A stretch of 64,000 nucleotides of DNA, taken from contig MU626289.1 of NCBI GenBank assembly GCA_025603075.1, positions 84,086 through 148,085 on the forward strand, written 5' to 3'. A model generated the notes under the pieces. That model made no database searches. It saw only the letters and a list, made by a program, of their open reading frames with translations, and was not told the origin of the DNA. Within the stretch, counting starts at the first letter, position 1. Each line of letters starts with the position of its first letter. The stretch comes from Neoconidiobolus thromboides FSU 785. Taxonomy: Eukaryota > Entomophthoromycota > Entomophthoromycetes > Entomophthorales > Neoconidiobolaceae. The translations under genes were made by a program, and so were the position numbers. Of the stretch, positions 23,212 to 34,660 are shown in pieces.

Positions 23212-26200
23212 CTATTGGGATTCCAAAGTACTAGCAACTAACTTTAAGAGATCCATTCCTCTTACATAATAATTACTTGGTTTCTTCGAAATAGATTGCC
23301 AAATTTCCCCATGTTTAGGATCTGCTTGTAAATATTTAGTTTCTAGTTGTTCAAGGTGCTCCTAAAATAAAACATTAGTGATTTTTTTTGATTCATAGTA
23401 CTTGTATTTACCTTGGTACCAAACTTGGTTTCAAATAAATAAAACCAAGCCCAAGCATCACCATAATCTGGATTTAATTTGACTGCTCTTTGAAACCAGG
23501 TTCTTGCCTTATCAATTTTACGATCTGTTTGAAATAATTTGGCCATTGTCGTAAATATAATTGGATCATTATCGCAAGCTTTAATAGCATCGGATACTCT
23601 AGATTTACGTTGTGGGCGTGGCTCCATCATGATAGCTTCACTCCATAATAATCCTGAGGATGGACATTCCTGTAATGCTATAATTTTCAATAAAGTTAAC
23701 AATTTATATAAATCAATAAATATAAATACCTTTAGATATAAGTACTTTTGCCATTGAAGCATTATTAGCTCTTATTTCAACCCTTATTGCCTCTAACCAT
23801 AATAAAGGTTCTTTTGGGTTAAGCTTACGCCCTCTTTCCAAAATTGAACGTGCTTTAATTAACAACTGTGCCTTTTCTTCTAATCTACCGGCTAAAATCC
23901 AGAGAGTGATTGAATTAACACAATGTTTTAAACCTTGAGCATAAATTTCTCTAGCTTTTGAAATGTTTCCATTGTCTTCTTCAATTTGTCCTCGAATCAT
24001 CCATAATTTATCAAAGTCTGGGAATTTTTTATTTGCTTCTTCGAGCTGGTTAATCGCTTCTTCGATATTACCACATTGTCTTTCCAAAGCAATAGACTTC
24101 ATCCAAACCTAAAGACAATCATAAGCTTTTGTTAGAAATTGTATAGACGATTAGCTTACCTTTTCAGTATCTGCATTCTCTCTTGCTTTAGTAAAGAAAG
24201 TTCTAGCGCGTTTAAACTCATGATTTTCAATTTCTAATTTAGCTGCAGCCAGATAAATCTGTTCACTTTTAGGATTGACATCATATGCTTTATTCAAGAT
24301 ACTTTGGGCACCACTGAGATCTCCCTATAATAGGTTAAACTTTAGTATTTATTTGATTACTTATTTAATTGAACTTACATCTAACCATTTTTCTTTGGCG
24401 TGCATGAGCCATAAAATCTCCGAGTGTGGACAACTCTTAGTTCCAGCAGCTAATGTCTCATCTAATGATTCCCTATATTGAAGTTTAGTTTTTATTCAAA
24501 TTAAATTAAATCAAATTAAATTAAAACTTACTTTGTACCATGCTCTTTTTCAAAATAAGCTGCTTGTATCCAAATATTATCTGATCCAGGGTATTCTTGA
24601 AGTGCATAGGCATAAACCGCTCTTGCAGTTTCAATGGCCCCACGCTCAGTAATAGCTTCTGCATCCTTGAGCCAGGTTTCTTCTTGATCTTCTTGGTCAA
24701 GGTCAATATCAATAGTGGCTCGGATGATAGCTTGAGCTGTAGGAGTAGCTTTGAGCTGTAATTCACATTTTTCAGCTTCACTGATCCATTCTTCTCTGCT
24801 CAAAATAGCTCCGTATTTTGGCAATGTTCTAAGACCAAGTTTGATAACTTTTTCAACTTTCTCAAGCTCCCCATTTTGTTCCATTAACTGAGCGGCTGCA
24901 ATCCAAATTTCATGACTGGTTGGTATAGCTTTACGTGCGGATTGTAAAACAGCTTGTGCTTTTTTATATGTCTCTAATTTAGCTAATGCTAGCCATAATT
25001 CTATAGAAGTTGGGATTAATTTTACAGCTTCAGCTAATAGCATTTTAGCATCTTCTGGATTTTCTTCTAATCGAATGGCAGATTGCCATAAAGTTAACGA
25101 AGTTGGATTATGTTCTAAAGCTAATTGGTTTTTAATAAATAAAATAAGACTAAAAATTATTCAACATTACCTCTTTGATATACCCTTTTTTTAGCTAATC
25201 TGTCTTCTTCTAATTTAGCTGCTAATACCCATATTTTAACTGAATTCGGAAGATGACGGACTGCATCTGCTAAAATGCTTTTTGCAGCTTCTGAGGTCTA
25301 TAAAAGTTAGAACTGAAAAAAGCGTAAATAGGAATTTAGTTTACATTTAATCTTGCTGCTTCTAACCAAATATCTTCTGATTCTGGGCATTGCTCAATAC
25401 CTTTAGCAATGGTGATTCTAGCTTGAAGGAATTTGTTAGCTACTTCTTCTAATCTTGCTGCTGCAATCCATCCTGGGGCATGCTTTGGATTTGTTCCAGT
25501 TACAGATTTTAACAATAAACGTGCCTTTTTAATGTCACTAAAGTAAATAGTCAATATATATATTTATAATAAGTGAAAATCAAATACCCAATTTCAGCAT
25601 CACTTTTTATATTTAAGCTATTTAAATCAGTTAAATAACCGCGTGGGTCAATAGTACTCTTTCCACTAGCTGAATCAAATGACATTTGATCCAATTTTAA
25701 TCCTAATACTTTATCCCTTGCTTGCCCAATTTCAACAAAATTAGTTAGTGCCCCATTGCTATTGTCGGGGTTATTTGGTGTCTCAAATCCACCATATTTC
25801 TATATTATTGTTACTTTGTTAAAAATTTTAATCTAGATAAATGTTTACCTGTTCAATAGGATCCAAAACTGTATTAAAACTAGCATTTTCCCTTGCTTTT
25901 TCAAGAATGGAATCTGGTACTGGAGCAAAACTAATAGAAATAAACAAAAATAAACACAAAACCAAAAAAATTACCGTTCTTTGGCATTAATCTTTTTACG
26001 ATTTTTACCAGAAATATTAGCAACGTCTGGTAAACTAGCCCATTCTTCAGCCGATACTTCTGCTAATCCTCTTTTTAAATCTGCAAACTGTTGTTGTATC
26101 TTTGGCCTTTCTTTGCGATATTTTAACAACTCTTCTTTTTCTCTTTCTTCTCTATTTTGTTTTAATATTAACATTTGTTATTACTATTAATATTATTATT

Positions 26201-26602
26201 ACTTACCTCCTAACTTTTCTTCTTTCATCCATTTTTTTATCTATTAACTCATAAATCCTATCCGCTTCTTCATCATCTTGCTCGTAAGGTATCCCTGAAA
26301 ATAAGCCTGTTTCGTTATCTGGATCTTGATATTTCTCAGAATCTTCTCCTTCTCCTTCATCCTGACTAAAAAACTTTCAATTTTTTTTCTTTATTTTGCA
26401 CATTATTTACTTTGATATATCTACTGGTACGGCTTCTCTTGCAGGACCAATATCGGATCGTGTTGTAAACCCGGTGGCACTAATAGATTAACTAAATATT
26501 TTCCTATTTTTAATAAATAGTATTTATTTACCCTCTTCCAAGACCAGCCACATAATTTGGCGGTGCTGGTTTTCCCATGAAATCTTTGGTGACTTGAAAC
26601 AT
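23212..26602 (-). CDS. PRP6: pre-mRNA splicing factor PRP6 (U4/U6.U5 tri-snRNP, HAT/TPR repeats)
   Basis: Fourteen exons join exactly in frame: 26602-26532, 26479-26411, 26365-26207, 26151-25975, 25930-25849, 25799-25588, 25537-25345, 25297-25171, 25120-24532, 24472-24379, 24324-24160, 24108-23730, 23677-23412, 23361-23212. The product is 910 residues, close to S. pombe Prp1 and human PRPF6. Seen: N-terminal '[19 protein letters not shown]' (PRP1 N-domain), '[18 protein letters not shown]', '[14 protein letters not shown]', '[12 protein letters not shown]'-like segment, then many HAT repeats ('[11 protein letters not shown]', '[12 protein letters not shown]', '[16 protein letters not shown]', '[15 protein letters not shown]', '[10 protein letters not shown]'). 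PRP6 bridges U5 and U4/U6 snRNPs. It is the most intron-rich gene here. Confidence 0.95.
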
Positions 26603-26878
26603 TTTAGGACTTTTCTTTTATTTCAATCTTTAAGCCTATTTTTTATAAAAAGTATTTTTTTCATTATTGATGAAATTTTATTATTACTTGAAATTTATTG
26701 GGCATTTATTTTTTTATGCTTTTTTGCCCATTTAGTCTATTAGGCATTTAAACTAAATGTAATTTCTAAAGCAGGTTCAATATATGAAATTATAATAAAA
26801 TACAAAAGGAAACCTAAGGCACCACTGCTAATCATTGATAAAATAAGATAAAAATATGCTTTTAATTTTTATTTTGTA

Positions 26879-27814
26879 TTACATAAAATCGTCATCAATA
26901 TCTTGATTAGAATCTTCGTTAGTTCTATATTCAGTAGTATCGTCTTCAAATATACTTTTATAACTCTTTAATTCTTTTTGATTTTTAGCATACTCTTCTC
27001 TTTTTATTTTAACTTGTTCCTAGAAACCATTAGTTTGAAAATGAGTGTATTATAATTAACAAACTTACCATCCTTTCAAAATTAATTTTATCCTTTTTAT
27101 TCTTTTTATTTATATAATTCATCTTTTCCTGATATAAATCTGGATATTCTTCTCTCTTTGTTTTATTTAGTCGATTGATTATATGATTCTTTCTTTTTTC
27201 AACATATACTCTTTTCACCTTAAATTATTATTACTATAGGAATACAATACAATGTACATTTATTATTACTATTTTGGGGTTATGAAATGAAACTTGGCCC
27301 ACTGCCATATCCCCACTCTTTTTCAAATTGCTCCATGGTGTATAAATGATTGTAATATTATCCTTTTTATTACCTGGCAATATATTGAAATATAGTAAAT
27401 AGCTAATAATAAACTTGATAAAATTATAATATACCTTCAATAGAATTAGCTTTTGTTAACTGTCCTAAATCTTCTAACAAGCTTTCAGGTATGTTTTCCC
27501 AGTTATAGGAACCATCTAACCTTAAATAAATGTGTGCACTAGATAATTTATCTACATGAAACCTTGAAATTATAAGTCATAACAATAATAACAATTGTAT
27601 ATTTATTTACCATACGTCTTCTTCTATCCCGTGTTTTATTAAGTCTTCATCTGTTTTTTGTTATTATATGTTAGGTTCAAATTGAATTGTACATTACTTT
27701 CATGTTTATCTTTGCCCATGAATATATTTCCATTAGGTGTAGTCACTAAAACTATTAATAAAGTATCATAAATTACTCTCTATTTTTACCATCACTTGTA
27801 AAATAATAAACCAT
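26879..27814 (-). CDS. CCDC25: CCDC25 / Jlp2 family protein (NFACT-R domain)
   Basis: Seven short exons, about 210 residues. Begins [20 protein letters not shown]; then '[20 protein letters not shown]' (20), '[16 protein letters not shown]', '[15 protein letters not shown]' and '[15 protein letters not shown]', all hallmarks of the NFACT-R fold. A charged helical tail contains '[19 protein letters not shown]' and ends IDDDFM. The family (human CCDC25, yeast Jlp2) shares the RNA-binding domain of ribosome-quality-control NEMF/Tae2; human CCDC25 has also been reported as a DNA sensor. The fungal role is unclear. Gene order and strand match the neighbouring block of nucleic-acid-related genes. 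Confidence 0.92.
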
Positions 27815-27996
27815 TTTTGCAGCTTTAAAAGTAAAAGAAAAGTTGTTTTATAACAATACAAAATAATTGTTTTATAATCTAATTTTATAGTGTCAAAGCT
27901 AAACTTGCTAAATTTAAATAGTTAATATGGTAATAAAAATTGATACAAGATATGAATCAAAATCAAAATCAATAATATATATTATACAGAGTTCGT

Positions 27997-28884
27997 TTAT
28001 TCTTTATTTAATGTATATTTAACCCAGGAATCAAAGGAAGCTAGCGAATTAATCGTATAATTATTGAAAATAAAGAAAGGATTAAATAAAAAATACAAGA
28101 TTTGTTTTAAAAATAGGAGTGAAATAGTTCGATTATTAAATAGATAAGGAGCTATCTTATCAATCAAATGTTCTTTATTTTTGTGCTTGTTATTAAATAT
28201 TAAATTAATAGTGCCTATGATTATCAATTTCATTTCTTTGTTTAATATTTGATTATTAATTAAATAAATACTTTTTATTTCCCTCTTAATGAACTTGTAG
28301 AGATATTTATTTATATTATGCTTGTCATTGGCCTTACTATTATTATAGTAAACAGTCAAATTAATACCACTATTACTATTTATTATATTATCAACTTTAT
28401 CTAATACGTTATTACTACTTGGAAAGTTTAAATTTAAAATATAAATTAATGTTCTATCTAAATAAGTTTTACTTTTCAAATCATTAAAATAACTTAATGC
28501 CATTGAAGCATCACTAAATATTACTATATTACCGCTTGAGAATAACTTTAGTATATCTATTGTTATAAAATATACTGTTTCTTTTTTGGCATTGATGTTA
28601 TATATCACTTTATGGGTTGCCCTTTTACATATTCCGCATTCTACTTTATAATTTATCCATTCGATTATACACTTAAAACAATATTGATGGTAACAAGGCG
28701 TTAAATAAACTTTATTTTCATAACTTTGTAAACATATACTGCATACTATCCCTAGCTCCTCATTTCTTCGTTTCTTGTTTTCACTTTCGTTATCGCTATC
28801 ATCTTCATCCATTTCATAATAAAGAATTAAACTTGCTTTTTCATCTTTCTTATTTTCAGCTTTATCTTCTTCAATTTTATCCAT
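27997..28884 (-). CDS. RING-finger protein, TOPORS/ICP0-like
   Basis: Single exon, 295 residues. An acidic N-terminus with a basic KKRR patch precedes a C3HC4 RING: C48, C51, C64, H66, C69, C72, C83, C86 ('IVCSICLQSYENKVYLTPC', 'HQYCFKCIIEWINYKVEC'). The sequence after the RING ('ATHKVIYNINAKKETVYF') resembles the segment following the RING in TOPORS and related E3 ligases. The rest is very Asn/Ile/Lys-rich and may fold as a helical module. Likely an E3 ubiquitin or SUMO ligase, probably nuclear; substrate unknown. The animal protein is far longer with an RS-rich tail, absent here, so this is a RING-core homologue at best. Confidence 0.7.
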   Translation of the reverse strand: MDKIEEDKAENKKDEKASLILYYEMDEDDSDNESENKKRRNEELGIVCSICLQSYENKVYLTPCYHQYCFKCIIEWINYKVECGICKRATHKVIYNINAKKETVYFITIDILKLFSSGNIVIFSDASMALSYFNDLKSKTYLDRTLIYILNLNFPSSNNVLDKVDNIINSNSGINLTVYYNNSKANDKHNINKYLYKFIKREIKSIYLINNQILNKEMKLIIIGTINLIFNNKHKNKEHLIDKIAPYLFNNRTISLLFLKQILYFLFNPFFIFNNYTINSLASFDSWVKYTLNKE

Positions 28885-28978
28885 AATTTATAATACAACC
28901 ACTTGAAATCAAAAGTATAAAAAATAAAAATATCAAATTTATAAAAAAGATAAACCAATAAGAAACTTTCAAATTTAC

Positions 28979-30344
28979 TTATTCTTTTTTTAATTTTGCA
29001 GCATACTCTCTAAAATAATACTCACAATCATTTGCACTTTTAATATTTTTATATCGTGTATCATTTTCAATCAATAATTTTGTCTAAAAAAACAAGTGAA
29101 TATATTGAAATAAATAAACAAAGACTATTACTTTTTTCCAGCTTGAGTTATATCTTAAATCTTTCATTTCTTTTAACATGGTTATAAACTCTTGTCTGTA
29201 TTTTTCTTTTTCCTTTCTCTTTTCTATTTAAACATTATAACTGCTATCAATTAAATATATATACTATCTTATTACCTTCTTTTTCTTTTTTTCTAATATT
29301 AATAAGACCTTGAACATGTTCTGAAAATATAGCTTCTCTCTCTTTGTAATTTAATTTTTTACTTATTGGATCATTAAAATATTTCTTATTAAACACATTC
29401 CAATCACTTTTATAAGTAGTATTTCCTTTAACCAATTGCCTATAATTTTCCATGTTCATCTATTTATTATTTATCTATTATCATTATTAGTTAAATATAA
29501 AATATAGCTTACTTTTTTATCTTCTATTTTTTTATCCGATTTAAGCTCTGGAAGTTCACTTATTTTTTTACAATAGTTTTCAAATATACTTTGACATAAC
29601 CTTTCATTATCAACAACTAAAATTCAATTATTGTGTTTTAATATCTAAATAATAAAATACTTTTAAAAGCTTCTTCCTCTTTTAATTTAGGTAATAGTAA
29701 ATCCCATGTGTCCATTTCAGTAACTTGTAGATCTTTAAGTAAATCCTTTTTACGTATGGTTAATTGATCATTATTATATATATATTATTCGACATACCTG
29801 AAACTGCAATACGTTTTGATGTAACAATACCTCTGGTGGCAAGTCATAATCATTATTATGATTATTATAGTCCGATAAATCACCCATTCCCATCATTTGT
29901 AACTGGTAGGCAACATCATCTTCATCCATTCTAAATAGGTTAACACTTACTAGCTTTTTCAAGTAATTAAGTTACTCTGTTGTTTCATTATTGACATTGT
30001 TAAACTCTGATTCATATTCTTTTAATTCTTTTGGTACTTCCCAGCTTGAAACTCCGGTGTATGGATTGTAAAAGAATCGGTATCCATCCCTAGTTTCTAT
30101 TAACCGCCAATCATGCCCAGTTAATTCATAGCTTCATTTATTTAATAATAATAAATTAACTTTATTTATTTATATACCTTTTTATCGCTTTATCTTCATT
30201 TTCGTTTATTTTATTATCGTTTACTTCACTGTCGGAATCAACTTTCCACACATATTTATCCTCCTCCGTTAAGTAATAGTAAGTAATAAAGTTATCTTGA
30301 TTGAATTTTTTTCTTATTGTATTTATTTTATTTTCAACATCCAT
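28979..30344 (-). CDS. WW-FF domain splicing/transcription protein (Urn1/Dre4/TCERG1-like)
   Basis: Eight exons (30344-30178, 30131-29976, 29930-29798, 29745-29661, 29616-29513, 29459-29276, 29223-29132, 29083-28979) total 341 residues in frame. A WW domain: 'GYRFFYNPYTGVSSWEVP', with the two key Trp/Tyr positions flanked by 'LTGHDW'. Three FF-like repeats follow: 'LLKDLQVTEMDTWDLLLPKL' plus 'LCQSIFENYCKK'; 'YRQLVKGNTTYKSDWNVF' plus 'EREAIFSEHVQGL'; 'FITMLKEMKDLRYNSSW' plus 'CEYYFREYAAKL'. WW-FF proteins link RNA polymerase II CTD or SF1-type ligands to the spliceosome. The single WW domain and small size fit yeast Urn1 or S. pombe Dre4 best. Confidence 0.85.
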
Positions 30345-30518
30345 TCTTCAACCTTTAAATATATAAAAAAGAAAAGTATAAACACTTTTAAAAAATTGCT
30401 TTTTATGCTTGTAAATTTTATTTAATTTGAACTAATAGTGTATTATTGTGTAAATGATATTTCATGACTAGATAAGGCTATATAATTATAAAAGTGTTCT
30501 TAATATTATTAAAATTAT

Positions 30519-30761
30519 TCAACAGTAAGAGATATCAATCCAGCCATTATTTCTATCACAACCATTTCCATACTTAGGTTGACAGCTCCATTGATTGTTT
30601 TCGTATTTCCAGCATGCAGGTGCGTTGGAATCACTAAACCTAAAGTCCTCGTATCCAAAGTGACATTCGTCATTTTTATTAGGACATTGTGAACCACTGG
30701 TTAGTATTATAAAGCTGTTTACACTAGTTACACAGGCTATTATTATTGATGTATATCTCAT
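30519..30761 (-). CDS. small secreted cysteine-rich protein
   Basis: Eighty residues, single exon. Residues 1-23 look like a signal peptide (MRYTSIIIACVTSVNSF...). The mature part has six cysteines (26, 33, 50, 60, 68 and the C-terminal 80) and many aromatics (WKYENNQWSC, NNGWIDISYC). A TATAAATA box (complement of 30802-30809) lies about 40 bp before the ATG, supporting transcription. The even number of cysteines suggests three disulphides. I do not recognise the family; roles such as secreted effector, inhibitor or cell-wall protein are open. Confidence 0.6.
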   Translation of the reverse strand: MRYTSIIIACVTSVNSFIILTSGSQCPNKNDECHFGYEDFRFSDSNAPACWKYENNQWSCQPKYGNGCDRNNGWIDISYC

Positions 30762-31453
30762 TGTTTACAATTTTAATGAACTTTTTATGTAAAGACTTTT
30801 ATATTTATACACTGTTTTTATAATGGATGAATCCTCTTATTCCTCTCGATATTCCTTTTCCCTTAATTATCTCCCCTTTTTCTCCCTTTATTTGTTTCGC
30901 ATTAATTATTAGCTTTAACAAATTTGAGTTATTTTTTTAAAACATGATTGATGAAATCATAGTCATTTTTAAAGCTAGAAGTTCAAACATTTGTAATATT
31001 ACATTGCTGTATTATAATTATTTTTTAATGTAAAATTTTGACCTAAGTTTTAGAAAATGGGCAAGTTTATACTTAAAGTTCAATTCTATGGTTTTAATTT
31101 TTAAATTTTTCAAATATTTTTTCGGTACCCTAAACCTTTAAAACTGATCCCTCTAATTCATATTGCAAAATTTAGCGTATAAATTAAGCTTAATGCTGAA
31201 AGGGGACCTCATCGATATTTTTATTTGCTTTTTTATCTCCAACTCGCTTGAAATGTAAAAGAGTATTTTAGTCAATTTCTTGATCAAAAAATTTATTTAT
31301 TTATTCACTTTCATACTATTTATACTTTTATATTTACGTGAAATAGAAGTCAGAAAAAAATGAACCTTGGGTTTAATTTGCTTTACCAATTTTTAATCCC
31401 ATTGGCTACCAAAAAAACGTAAGAAATAGTGACTAAATCAAAACTTTAAAGTT
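30762..31453. other. divergent promoter region
   Basis: Between the secreted protein (-) and the aminotransferase (+). Holds the TATA box noted for the former; otherwise nothing identifiable. Confidence 0.5.
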
Positions 31454-32607
31454 ATGTTAAAAAGCTCGAATTTAACTAAAGTCTATTCAACAATGACTAC
31501 TAAGAATCTGATAATAAATTATGTCAATTATCAGAGCAATAAATTAGTACTAAAAGAAAGCACCCTAACACCAAACGAGTTTTATAAAGTAGAGCCAAAT
31601 GGTGTATATACTGGATGCAGAACTGTGAATCATAAAAAAGTATTAGAATATGAAGCACATTGCAGTAGGTTAACTCAAGGATTTAGTAAAAAAGGGAATG
31701 AAATAGATAAGGAAGAATTAAAGTCAAAACTTAATCATTTAACTAAAGTTGGATTACTATCTTATTATAACTATTTAAATACTGGTTTGCCAGAATTAGT
31801 AGAGGATAATAGAGGTGGTCTAGACAGCCTCTTTCCACAGTTTGAAGCTAAATTATCTTATTTAATTTACTCAAATGAAGATTCAGCTTACTTAAAACTT
31901 CACTTATCTTCGCTTAATGTACCTACTGAATCTAGTTGTAAAGTAATAGTATTTTATTTATTTATTGTACAAATTAAAAAATTTGTAGGTAGAATTAATT
32001 AACTTAAAACGTAATAATCCAACAATTAAGGATACTATATGGGTGGGGTAAGTAAGTGTTCACTATTTTTAAAAAAGATGCTTATGAGTTATTTAGACAA
32101 AGAGATCATGCTGAAAAAAGCAAAAGCAAAGATAGCAATGAAGTACTGTTAGTAGAATCAAATGGAGAAGTATTAGAAGGCTTGTCTTCTAATTTCTTTG
32201 TTTTAAAAGAAGAAAATGGTCAATTTAAATTATTAACCGCTCCTTATAATAGAGTATTAAAGGGGACGATTCAAAGTATAGTCATTGATTTGGCTAAACA
32301 AATGAACATTGAAACAGAGTTTGTAGCTCCAAGCTTAAATGAACTTTGCAGTCAAAGTTACTCAGCTGCTTTTATTACAAGTAATTTATGTTGACTTTTT
32401 TGTTTATTACTTATTCTTTTTTTTAATGAAGGTACTTCCCGATTATTGTTACCAATCCGTACTATTAAATTTAGAGAGGATAGCTTGACGGAATATCGAG
32501 CTAAATTTGATACTGAAATCAAATTAAATCCAGAACATTCAATTATAATTAAGTTACGTAATAGTCTTTTGGAGAAAATCGATTTGAATTCTACTTCAAT
32601 CATTTGA
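31454..32607 (+). CDS. class IV PLP-dependent aminotransferase-like protein
   Basis: Exons 31454-31942, 31989-32047, 32097-32380 and 32432-32607 give 335 residues. Seen: 'VEPNGVYTGCRTVNH' near the N-terminus, 'NPTIKDTIWVGQRDHAE', 'NEVLLVESNGEVLEGLSSNF' (20, the class IV nucleotide-like loop), 'TAPYNRVLKGTIQSIV' and 'SYSAAFITSTSRLLLP'. These fit the branch containing plant and fungal D-amino-acid aminotransferase-like proteins, related to aminodeoxychorismate lyase and BCAT. The Lys in 'TIKDTIWV' is the candidate PLP lysine, by position only. A second ATG at 31493 (MTTKNLII) could be the real start; the first adds 13 residues. The 3' end is 64 bp from the MTHFR stop, tail to tail. Confidence 0.85.
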
Positions 32608-32670
32608 ATAAATTATATTTATATGACATAATATAATATATATTATATACAACCTTTATTAATTTAAAAT

Positions 32671-34660
32671 TCAATTTAAAGCTTTAATAATGTTATCAAA
32701 AAAAGCGTCTGATTTTACTTTAAAATCCGGTTGTACAATATTTAATAAGAAATAATTATCTTTTAAATCATTGATCAAGTTGAAGGATTCCCTATTACTT
32801 TTTTGGAATAAATTACTCCACTCATTGCTAATTTGAAATACTTCTTTTGCCCATGCTTTGAATGAAGATACTTCAATTAAAGTTGCTTGTGCTATCTCCC
32901 CATGTGGAAATACCCCCCATGTTACGGTGTTAGCTTCATATTCTTCACCATCTTTATTCTTATTACTTAAGAAATGGCCCTAATTAAAGAGTTAATTATA
33001 AACTATATGTTGTATTAAAACCTACTTCGGAATCAATCGCCATATAAGTGATATTTGGATCTAGAGCTATCATTTTAGCTAAAAAGGCGTTGATCTTTGC
33101 TTTGGATATTAAGACTTCAATAAATGCCTACAGATATATAATATAAACAAAAGTACTGAAATAAATCCCAAAATATAAAATTACCTTTTGAAAGATAAAG
33201 CCATTTTTGGGTCCCCAGCCATAGATAGGATGATTTGATTTAATACCATCTAGGGAAGGTTGAGAAGCCAAAGTGAAGGAAAGATTTTGATTGATTTTAA
33301 TCAAATGATTTTTAATTAATTCAGATTCTGGGTCCAAATCTCCAGTTTCACACCATGGTAATTCACTTAACTTGCCATTTAAAAAGGCAATAAACAATGC
33401 GCTTATCTCTTCTTTACTTTTTGGGTGCCCCCATAATTCAAGTGCTTTACCTGGACTTATTTTTAATCCATTTCTATATCCTTCTAAATTACCATATGCT
33501 ATATTGTTTGTTATTTATGTTATTTATATTGCTTTAATATATCATTTACCTGGAGATGAAGCATCTCCGAATCTACCATTTGGAAAGTTATCCCACCCTT
33601 CAATCGTGTTTAATAAAGTTTGATTTTCAATAGTAAAATTATTGTTATTATCCTTGATCCATTTCAATCTATTTAGTACTTCATGAACTGATTTTTCTAA
33701 GTTCATTGTAAAGAAATGAATACAATGAATTTGATTATTATTACTGTCACTGTTATTGTTTAATATATTTTTGATTAATTTAATTGCTAAGTTAATTCCA
33801 TATTCCTTAATTAGTAAATCATCATGTTTAATTTCTTCTAACTCAACTAATATCTCTTTTGGTATTTTAATTCCAGTTAAATTTATTAATCTCCTAAATG
33901 AAATATAACTTTGTATTACTAATATACTAGGTATAATATCAATCCTAAGTCCATTTTTTTCGATTTCATTATACCAATTATCATACTCCTCGTTAGAAAG
34001 AAAAAACTGAGTCAAAACAAAATCGGCTCCTGATTCAACCTTTTGTTTTAAATACTTGATATCTTCTTCCAACCCTTGACTTTCTGGGTGTGAAGACGGA
34101 TAACCTAAATAATTACTTTAATCGCCTATATTTTAGATATTCTATTTTTATTACCTGTTACTCCAACATTAAACTGATTCTTAAACTCACTTTTAATCAG
34201 CTTGATTAAATCAATAACTGTTTCAAGTCTGTCTTCCTTATCCTCATCATTCAAAAATAAGCTTTCGTTGCTGGAGTCACCTCTTAATGCTAATATGTTT
34301 TCGATGCCGAGTTCTTTTGCTTTTTGTAAATAACCTAACACTTCTTTTTTACTTGTATTCGTAGCTGTAATATGTAACAATACATCTAAACCCAAGTCAT
34401 TTTGTATCGTATTTGCCAACTCAAGACTCTTATCATTAGTGCTTCCTCCTGCTCCCCATGTTACACTATTAAATATTGGACCTAATTCTTGTAATCTTGC
34501 TATTCTTAAATCTAAGTTTTTTTTACCCTGTTTTTTAGTTTTAATAAAATCAATGATAAATTAATGGTACTACCTCTGACGTTTTTGGAGGAAAAAATTC
34601 AAATGAAAATGAAGGTTTTTTACTGTTCTTATTGTATTTTAATAAATCGACAATTTTCAT
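32671..34660 (-). CDS. MTHFR: methylenetetrahydrofolate reductase
   Basis: Six exons (34660-34574, 34527-34155, 34104-33550, 33498-33185, 33127-33026, 32979-32671) give 579 residues, the size of fungal Met12/Met13 enzymes. The N-terminal catalytic barrel shows 'PSFSFEFFPPKTSEGKK', 'NSVTWGAGGSTNDKSLELA', 'NILALRGDSSNES', 'NVGVTGYPSSHPES', 'GADFVLTQFFLSNEEY' and 'PSILVIQSYISFRRLINLTG'. The C-terminal SAM-responsive domain shows 'ASSPGKSAYGNLEGYRNGLK', 'ELWGHPKSKEEI', 'LPWCETGDLDPES', 'HPIYGWGPKNGFIFQKAFIE' and 'TVTWGVFPHGEIAQATLIE'. It makes 5-methyl-THF for methionine synthesis. Whether it is the Met12 or Met13 paralogue is not decidable here. Confidence 0.95.
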
